From assembly GCF_029227915.1 (NCBI RefSeq), contig NC_079886.1:248001-312000 (forward strand): a stretch of DNA of 64,000 bases, read 5' to 3'. Below, piece after piece: positions 43,461 through 55,715 of this stretch. Within the stretch, counting starts at the first letter, position 1; each line of letters opens with the position of its first letter. The stretch is from Hydractinia symbiolongicarpus. Taxonomy: Eukaryota > Cnidaria > Hydrozoa > Anthoathecata > Hydractiniidae. Under the pieces are notes generated by a model. That model had not been told where the DNA came from. It did not search any database and saw only the letters and a program-made list of their open reading frames with translations. The translations under genes and the position numbers were made by a program.

Positions 43461-46400
43461 TCGTTCGGGAAATGAGTTTACTCCCTGGGTACTTTCTTTG
43501 TATACTTTTGACTATACGGGTCGTGTACCGGATTTACGGGAAATCGCGGGTTTTCGTTTGCCGGCCATTAAACTTCTTTTATTCAGCGTCTTATCAAAAA
43601 TGAAAACATTTTTGAAAACTGCAAGTCTCATGCGTTTTAGTGGTGAAAAACTAATTTAAAAAATCGTTCTGAGAATGAGTTTACTCACAGGGTACTTTCT
43701 TTTTATACTTTTAACTATACGGGTCGAGTCCGGGATTTACAGGAAATCGCGGGGTTTTCTTTCCCGGCGATTAAACTTCCTTCATTTAGCGTCTCGTCAA
43801 AAATGAAAACATTTTTGAAAACTACAAGTCTCATGCGTTTTAGTGGTGAAAAAATAATTTAAGAAATCGTTCGGGAGATGAATTTACTGCCTGGATACTT
43901 TCTTTGTATACTTTTGACTATACGGGCCGAGTCCGGGACTTACGGGAAATCGCGGGTTTCCGTTTGCCGGCGATTAAACTTCTTTTATTTAGCGTCTCAT
44001 CAAAAATGAAAACATTTTTGAAAACTACAAGTTTCACGCGTTTTAGTGGTGAAAAAATAATTTAAAAAATCGTTCGGGAAATGAGTTTACTCATTGAGTA
44101 CTTTATTTGTATATTTTTGACTATACGGGCCGAATACCGGATTTACGGGAAATCGCGGGTTTTCGTTTGCCGGCCATTAAACTTCTTTTATTCAGCGTCT
44201 TATCAAAAATGAAAACATTTTTGAAAACTGCAAGTATCTTGCGTTTTAATGGTGAAAAAATAATTTAAAAAATCGTTCTGAAAATGAGTTTACTCACAGG
44301 GTACTTTCTTTATATACATTCGACTATACGGGTCGAGTCCGGGATTTACAGGAAATCGCGGGGTTTTCTTTCCCGGCGATTAAACTTCCTTCATTCAGCG
44401 TCTCATCAAAAATGAAAACATTTTTGAAAACTACAAGTCTCATGCGTTTTAGTGGTGAAAAAATAATTTGAAAAATCGTTCTGGAAATAAGTTTACTCAC
44501 AGGGCACTTTCTTTATATACATTCGACTATACGGGCAAAGCCCGGGATTTACGGGAAATCGCGGGTTTTCGTTTGCTGGCGATTAAACATCTTTTATTCA
44601 GCGTCTCATCAAAAATGAAAACACTTTTGAAAACTACAAGTCTCATGCGTTTTAGTGGTGAAAAAATAATTTAAAAAATCGTTCGGGAAATGAGTTTACT
44701 CCCTGGGTACTTTCTTTGTATACTTTTGACTATACGGGTCGTGTACCGGATTTACGGGAAATCGCGGGTTTTCGTTTGCCGGCCATTAAACTTCTTTTAT
44801 TCAGCGTCTTATCAAAAATGAAAACATTTTTGAAAACTGCAAGTCTCATGCGTTTTAGTGGTGAAAAAATAATTTAAAAAATCGTTCTGAGAATGAGTTT
44901 ACTCACAGGGTACTTTCTTTTTATACTTTTAACTATACGGGTCGAGTCCGGGATTTACAGGAAATCGCGGGGTTTTCTTTCCCGGCGATTAAACTTCCTT
45001 CATTTAGCGTCTCGTCAAAAATGAAAACATTTTTGAAAACTACAAGTCTCATGCGTTTTAGTGGTGAAAAAATAATTTAAGAAATCGTTCGGGAAATAAA
45101 TTTACTCCCTGGATACTTCCTTTGTATACTTTTGACTATACGGGCCGAGTCCGGGACTTACGGGAAATCGCGGGTTTTCGTTTGCCGGCGATTAAACTTC
45201 GTTTATTTAGCGTCTCATCAAAAATGAAAACATTTTTGAAAACTACAAGTTTCATGCGTTTTAGTGGTGAAAAAATAATTTAAAAAATCGTTCGGGAAAT
45301 GAGTTTACTCATTGAGTACTTTATTTGTATATTTTTGACTATACGGGCCGAATACCGGATTTACGGGAAATCGCGGGTTTTCGTTTGCCGGCCATTAAAC
45401 TTCTTTTATTCAGCGTCTTATCAAAAATGAAAACATTTTTGAAAACTGCAAGTATCTTGCGTTTTAATGGTGAAAAAATAATTTAAAAAATCGTTCTGAA
45501 AATGAGTTTACTCACAGAGTACTTTCTTTATATACATTCGACTATACGGGTCGAGTCCGGGATTTACAGGAAATCGCGGGGTTTTCTTTCCCGGCGATTA
45601 AACTTCCTTCATTCAGCGTCTCATCAAAAATGAAAACATTTTTGAAAACTACAAGTCTCATGCGTTTTAGTGGTGAAAAAATAATTTGAAAAATCGTTCT
45701 GGAAATAAGTTTACTCACAGGGCACTTTCTTTATATACATTCGACTATACGGGCAAAGCCCGGGATTTACGGGAAATCGCGGGTTTTCGTTTGCTGGCGA
45801 TTAAACATCTTTTATTCAGCGTCTCATCAAAAATGAAAAAACTTTTGAAAACTACAAGTCTCATGCGTTTTAGTGGTGAAAAAATAATTTGAAAAATCGT
45901 TCTGGAAATAAGTTTACTCACAGGGCACTTTCTTTATATACATTCGACTATACGGGCAAAGCCCGGGATTTACGGGAAATCGCGGGTTTTCGTTTGCTGG
46001 CGATTAAACATCTTTTATTCAGCGTCTCATCAAAAATGAAAACACTTTTGAAAACTACAAGTCTCATGCGTTTTAGTGGTGAAAAAATAATTTAAAAAAT
46101 CGTTCGGGAAATGAGTTTACTCCCTGGGTACTTTCTTTGTATACTTTTGACTATACGGGTCGTGTACCGGATTTACGGGAAATCGCGGGTTTTCGTTTGC
46201 CGGCCATTAAACTTCTTTTATTCAGCGTCTTATCAAAAATGAAAACATTTTTGAAAACTGCAAGTCTCATGCGTTTTAGTGGTGAAAAAATAATTTAAAA
46301 AATCGTTCTGAGAATGAGTTTACTCACAGGGTACTTTCTTTTTATACTTTTAACTATACGGGTCGAGTCCGGGATTTACAGGAAATCGCGGGGTTTTCTT

Positions 46401-49400
46401 TCCCGGCGATTAAACTTCCTTCATTTAGCGTCTCGTCAAAAATGAAAACATTTTTGAAAACTACAAGTCTCATGCGTTTTAGTGGTGAAAAAATAATTTA
46501 AGAAATCGTTCGGGAAATAAATTTACTCCCTGGATACTTCCTTTGTATACTTTTGACTATACGGGCCGAGTCCGGGACTTACGGGAAATCGCGGGTTTTC
46601 GTTTGCCGGCGATTAAACTTCGTTTATTTAGCGTCTCATCAAAAATGAAAACATTTTTGAAAACTACAAGTTTCATGCGTTTTAGTGGTGAAAAAATAAT
46701 TTAAAAAATCGTTCGGGAAATGAGTTTACTCATTGAGTACTTTATTTGTATATTTTTGACTATACGGGCCGAATACCGGATTTACGGGAAATCGCGGGTT
46801 TTCGTTTGCCGGCCATTAAACTTCTTTTATTCAGCGTCTTATCAAAAATGAAAACATTTTTGAAAACTGCAAGTATCTTGCGTTTTAATGGTGAAAAAAT
46901 AATTTAAAAAATCGTTCTGAAAATGAGTTTACTCACAGAGTACTTTCTTTATATACATTCGACTATACGGGTCGAGTCCGGGATTTACAGGAAATCGCGG
47001 GGTTTTCTTTCCCGGCGATTAAACTTCCTTCATTCAGCGTCTCATCAAAAATGAAAACATTTTTGAAAACTACAAGTCTCATGCGTTTTAGTGGTGAAAA
47101 AATAATTTGAAAAATCGTTCTGGAAATAAGTTTACTCACAGGGCACTTTCTTTATATACATTCGACTATACGGGCAAAGCCCGGGATTTACGGGAAATCG
47201 CGGGTTTTCGTTTGCTGGCGATTAAACATCTTTTATTCAGCGTCTCATCAAAAATGAAAAAACTTTTGAAAACTACAAGTTTCATGCGTTTTAGTGGTGA
47301 AAAAATAATTTAAAAAATCGTTCGGGAAATGAGTTTACTCCCTGGGTACTTTCTTTGTATACTTTTGACTATACGGGTCGTGTACCGGATTTACGGGAAA
47401 TTGCGGGTTTTCGTTTGCCGGCCATTAAACTTCTTTTATTCAGCGTCTTATCAAAAATGAAAACATTTTTGAAAACTGCAAGTATCTTGCGTTTTAATGG
47501 TGAAAAAATAATTTAAAAAATCGTTCTGAAAATGAGTTTACTCACAGGGTACTTTCTTTATATACATTCGACTATACGGGTCGAGTCCGGGATTTACAGG
47601 AAATCGCGGGGTTTTCTTTCCCGGCGATTAAACTTCCTTCATTCAGCGTCTCATCAAAAATGAAAACATTTTTGAAAACTACAAGTCTCATGCGTTTTAG
47701 TGGTGAAAAAATAATTTGAAAAATCGTTCTGGAAATAAGTTTACTCACAGGGCACTTTCTTTATATACATTCGACTATACGGGCAAAGCCCGGGATTTAC
47801 GGGAAATCGCGGGTTTTCGTTTGCTGGCGATTAAACATCTTTTATTCAGCGTCTCATCAAAAATGAAAAAACTTTTGAAAACTACAAGTCTCATGCGTTT
47901 TAGTGGTGAAAAAATAATTTAAAAAATCGTTCGGGAAATGAGTTTACTCCCTGGGTACTTTCTTTGTATACTTTTGACTATACGGGTCGTGTACCGGATT
48001 TACGGGAAATTGCGGGTTTTCGTTTGCCGGCCATTAAACTTCTTTTATTCAGCGTCTTATCAAAAATGAAAACATTTTTGAAAACTGCAAGTCTCATGCG
48101 TTTTAGTGGTGAAAAAATAATTTAAAAAATCGTTCTGAGAATGAGTTTACTCACAGGGTACTTTCTTTTTATACTTTTAACTATACGGGTCGAGTCCGGG
48201 ATTTACAGGAAATCGCGGGGTTTTCTTTCCCGGCGATTAAACTTCCTTCATTTAGCGTCTCGTCAAAAATGAAAACATTTTTGAAAACTACAAGTCTCAT
48301 GCGTTTTAGTGGTGAAAAAATAATTTAAGAAATCGTTGGGGAAATGAATTTACTCCCTGGATACTTTCTTTGTATACTTTTGACTATACGGGCCGAGTCC
48401 GGGACTTACGGGAAATCGCGGGTTTTCGTTTGCCGGCGATTAAACTTCTTTTATTTAGCGTCCCATCAAAAATGAAAACATTTTTGAAAACTACAAGTTT
48501 CATGCGTTTTAGTGGTGAAAAAATAATTTAAAAAATCGTTCGGGAAATGAGTTTACTCATTGAGTACTTTATTTGTATATTTTTGACAATACGGGCCGAA
48601 TACCGGATTTACGGGAAATCGCGGGTTTTCGTTTGCCGGCCATTAAACTTCTTTTATTCAGCGTCTTATCAAAAATGAAAACATTTTTGAAAACTGCAAG
48701 TATCTTGCGTTTTAATGGTGAAAAAATAATTTAAAAAATCGTTCTGAAAATGAGTTTACTCATAGGGTACTTTCTTTATATACATTCGACTATACGGGTC
48801 GAGTCCGGGATTTACAGGAAATCGCGGGGTTTTCTTTCCCGGCGATTAAACTTCCTTCATTCAGCGTCTCATCAAAAATGAAAACATTTTTGAAAACTAC
48901 AAGTCTCATGCGTTTTAGTGGTGAAAAAATAATTTGAAAAATCGTTCTGGAAATAAGTTTACTCACAGGGCACTTTCTTTATATACATTCGACTATACGG
49001 GCAAAGCCCGGGATTTACGGGAAATCGCGGGTTTTCGTTTGCTGGCGATTAAACATCTTTTATTCAGCGTCTCATCAAAAATGAAAAAACTTTTGAAAAC
49101 TACAAGTCTCATGCGTTTTAGTGGTGAAAAAATAATTTAAAAAATCGTTCGGGAAATGAGTTTACTCCCTGGGTACTTTCTTTGTATACTTTTGACTATA
49201 CGGGTCGTGTACCGGATTTACGGGAAATTGCGGGTTTTCGTTTGCCGGCCATTAAACTTCTTTTATTCAGCGTCTTATCAAAAATGAAAACATTTTTGAA
49301 AACTGCAAGTCTCATGCGTTTTAGTGGTGAAAAAATAATTTAAAAAATCGTTCTGAGAATGAGTTTACTTACAGGGTACTTTCTTTTTATACTTTTAACT

Positions 49401-50362
49401 ATACGGGTCGAGTCCGGGATTTACAGGAAATCGCGGGGTTTTCTTTCCTGGCGATTAAACTTCCTTCATTTAGCGTCTCGTCAAAAATGAAAACATTTTT
49501 GAAAACTACAAGTCTCATGCGTTTTAGCGGTGAAAAAATAATTTAAGAAATCGTTGGGGAAATGAATTTACTCCCTGGATACTTTCTTTGTATACTTTTG
49601 ACTATACGGGCCGAGTCCGGGACTTACGGAAAATCGCGGGTTTTCGTTTGCCGGCGATTAAACTTCTTTTATTTAGCGTCTCATCAAAAATGAAAACATT
49701 TTTGAAAACTACAAGTTTCATGCGTTTTAGTGGTGAAAAAATAATTTAAAAAATCGTTCGGGAAATGAGTTTACTCATTGAGTACTTTATTTGTATATTT
49801 TTGACTATACGGGCCGAATACCGGATTTACGGGAAATCGCGGGTTTTCGTTTGCCGGCCATTAAACTTCTTTTATTCAGCGTCTTATCAAAAATGAAAAC
49901 ATTTTTGAAAACTGCAAGTATCTTGCGTTTTAATGGTGAAAAAATAATTTAAAAAATCGTTCTGAAAATGAGTTTACTCACAGGGTACTTTCTTTATATA
50001 CATTCGACTATACGGGTCGAGTCCGGGATTTACAGGAAATCGCGGGGTTTTCTTTCCCGGCGATTAAACTTCCTTCATTCAGCGTCTCATCAAAAATGAA
50101 AACATTTTTGAAAACTACAAGTCTCATGCGTTTTAGTGGTGAAAAAATAATTTGAAAAATCGTTCTGGAAATAAGTTTACTCACAGGGTACTTTCTTTAT
50201 ATACATTCGACTATACGGGCAAAGCCCGGGATTTACGGGAAATCGCGGGTTTTCGTTTGCTGGCGATTAAACATCTTTTATTCAGCGTCTCATCAAAAAT
50301 GAAAACACTTTTGAAAACTACAAGTGTCATGCGTTTTAGTGGTGAAAAAGTAATTTAAAAAA
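43461..50362 (+). repeat. Higher-order repeat, 6-mer (1218 bp), six cycles with gains and losses of monomers
   Basis: The monomer with CTATACGGGTCGTGTACCGG marks the start of each cycle, taken from the preceding TCGTTCGGGA at 43461, 44679, 46100, 47318, 47927 and 49145. Spacings are 1218, 1421, 1218, 609 and 1218 bp, then 1218 to the end. So the cycle is normally 6 x 203 bp, once 7 monomers (one monomer duplicated at 45689-45891 versus 45892-46094) and once 3. Cycle order is otherwise kept. This is the most regular HOR domain in the window. Confidence 0.9.
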
Positions 50363-52807
50363 TCGTTCTGGAAATGAGTTTGCTCACAGGGTACTTTCTT
50401 TATATACATTCCACTATACGGCCAAGCCCGGGATTTACGGGAAATCGCGGGTTTTCGTTTGCTGGCGATTAAACTTCTTTTATTCAGCGTCTCATCAAAA
50501 ATGGATACACTTTTGAAAACTACAAATCTCATGCGTTTTAATGGTGAAAAAATAATTTAAAAAATCGTTCGGAAAATGAGTTTACTCCCTGGGTACTTTC
50601 TTTGTATACTTTCGATTATACGGGTCGTGTCCGGGATTTAGGGGAAATGGCGGGTTTTCGTTTGCCGGCGATTAAACGTCTTTTATTCAGCGTCTCATCA
50701 AAAATGTAAACAATTTTGAATACTACAAGTTTCATTCGTTTTAGTGGCGAAAAAATAATTTGAAAAATCGTTCTGGAAATGAGTTTACTCACAGGGTACT
50801 TTCTTTATATACATTCGACTATACGGGCCAAGCCCGGTATTTACGGGAAATCGCGAATGTTCGTTTGCCGGCGATTAAACTTCTTTTATACAGCGTCTTA
50901 TCAAAAATGAAAACATTTTTGAAACCTACAAGTCTCATGCGTTTTAGTGGTGAAAAATAATTTGAAAAATCGGTCAGGAAATGAGTTTACTCACAGGGTG
51001 CTTTTTTATATACATTAGACTATACGGGCCAAGCCCGGGATTTACGGGAAATCGCGGGTTTTCGTTTGCTGGCGATTAAACATCTTTTATTCAGCGTCTC
51101 ATCAAAAATGAAAACACTTTTGAAAACTACAAGTCTCATGCTTTTTAGTGGTGAAAAAATAATTTAAAAAATCGTTCTGGAAATGATTTTGCTCACAGGG
51201 TACTTTCTTTTTATACTTTTGACTATACGGGTCGAGTCCGAGATTTACAGGAAATCGCGGGGTTTTCTTTCCCGGCGATTAAACTTCCTTCATTAAGCGT
51301 CTCATCAAAAATGAAAACATTTTTGAAAACTACAAGTCTCATGCGTTTTAGTGGTGAAAAAATAATTTGAAAAATCGTTCTGGAAATGAGTTTACTCACA
51401 GGGTACTTTCTTTATATACATTCGACTATACTGGCCAAGCCCGGGATTTACGGGAAATCGCGGGTTTTCGTTTGCTGGCGATTAAACTTCTTTTATTCAG
51501 CGTCTCATCAAAAATGGATACACTTTTGAAAACTACAAATCTCATGCGTTTTAATGGTGCAAAAATAATTTAAAAAATCGTTCGGGAAATGAGTTTACTC
51601 CCTGGGTACTTTCTTTTTATACTTTTGACTATACGGGTCGAGTCCGGGATTTACAGGAAATCGCGGGGTTTTCTTTCCCGGCGATTAAACTTCCTTCATT
51701 CAGCGTCTCATCAAAAATGAAAACATTTTTGAAAACTACAAGTCTCATGCGTTTTAGTGGTGAAAAAATAATTTGAAAAATCGTTCTGGAAATGTGTTTA
51801 CTCACAGGGTACTTTCTTTATATACATTCGACTATACGTGCCAAGCCCGGGATTTACGGGAAATCGCGGGTTTTCGTTTGCTGGCGATTAAACTTCATTT
51901 ATTCAGCGTCTCATCAAAAATGGATACACTTTTGAAAACTACAAATCTCATGCATTTTAATGGTGAAAAAACAATTTAAAAAATCGTTCGGGAAATGGGT
52001 TTACTCCCTGGGTACTTTCTTTGTATACTTTCGATTATACGGGTCGTGTCCGGGATTTAGGGGAAATCGCGGGTTTTCGTTTGCCGGCGATTAAACGTCT
52101 TTTATTCAGCGTCTCATCAAAAATGTAAACAATTTTGAATACTACAAGTTTCATTCGTTTTAGTGGCGAAAAAATAATTTGAAAAATCGTTCTGAAAATG
52201 AGTTTACTCACAGGGTACTTTCTTTATATACATTCGACTATACGGGCCAAGCCCGGTATTTACGGGAAATCGCGAATGTTCGTTTGCCGGCGATTAAACT
52301 TCTTTTATACAGCGTCTTATCAAAAATGAAAACATTTTTGAAAACTACAAGTCTCATGCGTTTTAGTGGTGAAAAATAATTTGAAAAATCGGTCTGGAAA
52401 TAAGGTTTACTCACAGGGTGCTTTCTTTATATACATTAGACTATACGGGCCAAGCCCGGGATTTACGGGAAATCGCGGGTTTTCGTTTGCTGGCGATTAA
52501 ACATCTTTTATTCAGCGTCTCATCAAAAATGAAAACACTTTTGAAAACTACAAGTCTCATGCTTTTTAGTTGTGAAAAAATAATGTAAAAAATCGTTCTG
52601 GAAATGATTTTGCTCACAGGGTACTTTCTTTTTATACTTTTGACTATACGGGTCGAGTCCGGGATTTACAGGAAATCGCGGGGTTTTCTTTCCCGGCGAT
52701 TAAACTTCCTTCATTCAGCGTCTCATCAAAAATGAAAACATTTTTGAAAACTACAAGTCTCATGCGTTTCAGTGGTGAAAAAATAATTTGAAAAACCGTT
52801 CTGGAAA

Positions 52808-54040
52808 TGAGTTTACTCACAGGGTACTTTCTTTATATACATTCGACTATACAGGCCAAGCCCGGGATTTACGGGAAATCGCGGGTTTTCGTTTGCTGGC
52901 GATTAAACATCTTTTATTCAGCGTCTCATCAAAAATGAAAACACTTTTGAAAACTACAAGTCTCATGCGTTTTAGTGGTGAAAAAATAATTTAAAAAACC
53001 GTTCTGGAAATGAGTTTGCTCACAGGGTACTTTCTTTATATACATTCTACTATACGGGCCAAGCCCGGGATTTACGGGAAATCGCGGGTTTTCGTTTGCT
53101 GGCGATTAAACTTCTTTTATTCAGCGTCTCATCAAAAATGGATACACTTTTGAAAACTACAAATCTCATGCGTTTTAATGGTGAAAAAATAATTTAAAAA
53201 ATCGTTCGGGAAATGAGTTTACTCCCTGTTTACTTTCTTTGTATACTTTCGATTATACGGGTCGTGTCCGGGATTTAGGGAAAATCGCGGGTTTTCGTTT
53301 GCCGGCGATTAAACGTCTTTTATTCAGCGTCTTATCAAAAATGAAAACATTTTTGAAAACTGCAAGTCTGATGCGTTTTAGTGGTGAAAAAATAATTTAA
53401 AAAATTGTTCTGAGAATGAGTTTACTCACAGGGTACTTTCTTTATATACATTCGACTATACAGGCCAAGCCCGGGATTTACGGGAAATCGCGGGTTTTCG
53501 TTTGCTGGCGATTAAACATCTTTTATTCAGCGTCTCATCAAAAATGAAAACACTTTTGAAAACTACAAGTCTCATGCGTTTTAGTGGTGAAAAAATAATT
53601 TAAAAAACCGTTCTGGAAATGAGTTTGCTCACAGGGTACTTTCTTTATATACATTCTACTATACGGGCCAAGCCCGGGATTTACGGGAAATCGCGGGTTT
53701 TCGTTTGCTGGCGATTAAACTTCTTTTATTCAGCGTCTCATCAAAAATGGATACACTTTTGAAAACTACAAATCTCATGCGTTTTAATGGTGAAAAAATA
53801 ATTTAAAAAATCGTTCGGGAAATGAGTTTACTCCCTGTTTACTTTCTTTGTATACTTTCGATTATACGGGTCGTGTCCGGGATTTAGGGAAAATCGCGGG
53901 TTTTCGTTTGCCGGCGATTAAACGTCTTTTATTCAGCGTCTTATCAAAAATGAAAACATTTTTGAAAACTGCAAGTCTGATGCGTTTTAGTGGTGAAAAA
54001 ATAATTTAAAAAATTGTTCTGAGAATGAGTTTACTCACAG
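52808..54040 (+). repeat. Higher-order repeat, 3-mer (609 bp), two copies at the array end
   Basis: The variant CTATACAGGCCAAGC at about 52848 recurs at about 53457. It is followed by the same two monomers, including one with CTCCCTGTTTACTTTC and one with an ATGGATACACTTTTG start. The second copy ends shortly before the last, partial monomers of the array. Confidence 0.8.
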
Positions 54041-54283
54041 GGTATTTTCTTTTTATACTTTTGACTATACGGGCCGAGTACGGGATTTACGAGAAATCGC
54101 GGATTTTTGTTTGCCGGCGATTAAACTTCTTTTATTTAGCGTCTCATCAAAAATGAAAACATTTTTGAAAACTACAAGTCTCATGCGTTTTAGTGGTGAA
54201 AAAATAATTTAAAAAATCGTTCGGGAAATGAGTTTACTCACAGGGTACTTTCTTTATATACATTCGACTATGCGGGCCAAGCC

Positions 54284-55715
54284 GTTATCGCACGCTGAAG
54301 AAATTGAGACAGTTTCAAAAACTACATTTCATTGACTTTCTATCGGTGTCAGCCTGTTTGAGTTATCACAGTTGGGTCACATTTTTGTACCAACATGTAT
54401 TTAGCGATATTTTTCTGATATTACTAGGTTGCATCGCTTTTAACACAGAAACAATTGACTGTGGGACTTAATTGAACTCATTTTGGACTGTGACCTAACA
54501 AATGTGATGAATGAGACAATTGGACTCCAAGAAATAACAATGTTCTGAATTTGACATGATTGCTAGAACTCAGCGATTACACTGGGCGCTGTGGTAGTGC
54601 TTCATTTAAATTTGTAGATAAATAACTCATTTTTTACTGTAGGACCAATCCTAGCCGTTATCGCACGCTGAAGAAATAGAAACAGTTTCAAAAACTATAT
54701 TTCATTGACTTTCTAACGGTATCAGTCCTTTTCAGTTACAACGGTTGCGTCACATATTCGTTTCAACATGTATTTAGAGATATTTTTCCAATATTACTAG
54801 GTTGCATTGTTTTTAACACTGAAACGATTGACTGTGGGACTTAAGTGAACTGATTTTGGACTGTGAGCTTACAAATGTGATGAATGAGACAATTGGACTC
54901 CATGCAATAACATTCTTCTTAAATTGGCATGACTGACGGAACTCAGCGATTAAACTGGGCGCTGTGGTAGCGCTTCATTTAAAAATGTAGATATATAAGT
55001 CATTTTTTAATGTGGGACCAATCCTAACCGTTATCGCACGCTGACGAAATACAGACAGTTTCAAAAACTACATTTAGTTGACTTTCTATCGGTATCAGTC
55101 CGTTTCTGTTACTACGGTTGCGTCACATATTCGTACCAACACGTATTTAGCGATATTTCTCTGATATTACTAGGTTGCATCGCCTTTAACAGTGAAACGA
55201 TTGACTGCAGGACTTAATTGAACTGATTTTGGACTTTAACTTTATAAATGTGATAATTGAAACCATTGGACTCCATGAAATAACATTCTTCTTAAATTAG
55301 CATGATTGACTGAACTCAGCGATTACACTGGGCGCTGTGGTAGCGCTTCATTGAAAAATGCACATAAATAAGTCATTTTTTACTGTAGGACCAATCCTAG
55401 CCGTTTTCGCACGCTGAAGAAATTGAGACAGTTTAAAAAACTACATTTCATTGACTTTCTAACGGTATCAGTCCGTTTCTGTTACAACGGTTGCGTCAGA
55501 TATTCGTACCAACATGTGTTTAGTGACATTTTTCTGATATTACTAGGTTGTATCGCTTTTAACAGTGAAACGATTGACTGTGGGGCTTAATTGAACTGAT
55601 TTTGGACTTTAACTTTATAAGTGTCATAATTGAGACAATTGCACTCCATGAAATAACATTCTCCTTAAATTGGCATGATTGCCGGTACTCAGCGATTACA
55701 CTGGGCGCTGTGGTA
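54284..55715 (+). repeat. Unrelated 373-bp tandem repeat, 3.8 copies, between opposed satellite arrays
   Basis: Units begin with GTTATCGCACGCTGA at 54284, 54657, 55030 and (as GTTTTCGCACGC) 55403, a strict 373-bp period. The last copy is cut after 313 bp. Units diverge by many scattered substitutions, so this block is older or evolves faster than the neighbouring HOR copies. I found no open frame and no similarity to the 203-bp monomer. At the left border AGCC, and at the right border GTA, are shared between satellite and 373-bp unit (microhomology). The unit contains CTGGGCGCTGTGGTAGCGC, faintly like the A-box region of a tRNA, but no B box follows. Confidence 0.93.

Larger units (their letters stand above)
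1..54283 (+). repeat. 203-bp satellite DNA, main array (about 268 monomers)
   Basis: Head-to-tail tandem array of a monomer of 202-203 bp, without any interruption. Landmarks recur in fixed order in every unit: an A/T-rich dyad (TCAAAAATG, AAAA, CATTTTTGA), CTACAAGTCTCATGCGTTTTAG, an AT-only stretch, TCGTTCGGGAAATGAG, GGGTACTTTCTTTGTATAC, CTATACGGGCCGAG, ATTTACGGGAAATCGCGGG, TTTGCCGGCGATTAAAC and AGCGTCTCATC. One monomer counted by hand (near 18841-19043) has about 37% GC and 12 CpG, against about 7 expected. Monomers differ by substitutions shared in blocks, so the array is a mosaic of higher-order repeats listed separately. Stretches not in a listed HOR block (for example 6980-9290, 14481-17000, 23090-25130, 28770-30610, 39120-43460 and 50362-52807) are the same satellite with older or more complex duplications. 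Short open frames of 60-113 codons on both strands follow from the monomer and show no independent coding signal. The array runs off the left window edge. Confidence 0.97.

Noticed and set aside
1-54283. Many short open frames of 60-113 codons on both strands, with recurring peptides such as MKNRSGNEFTHRVLSLYTFD
   Set aside because: They repeat with the satellite period or its multiples, end at the AT-only TAATTTAA stretch of the monomer, occur on both strands and change frame with 202/203-bp units. They follow from the repeat; nothing suggests translation.
1-54283. CENP-B box (TTCGNNNNANNCGGG) in the satellite
   Set aside because: The monomer has suggestive pieces (TTCGGGAAATGAG, ACGGGAAATCGCGGG), but the spacing and the central A do not fit in any register I tried.
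1-54283. CRISPR array
   Set aside because: The repetition is a continuous ~203-bp tandem satellite; there are no short repeats alternating with unique spacers, and the window is eukaryotic.
54570-54620. tRNA-derived SINE (CTGGGCGCTGTGGTAGCGC looks like an A box)
   Set aside because: No B box (GGTTCGANNCC) at the expected distance and no tRNA fold; the similarity is limited to about 12 bases.
54284-55715. Hammerhead core in the 373-bp repeat (CTGAAGA or CTGACGA in every unit)
   Set aside because: No GAAA box follows a plausible stem II at the right distance.
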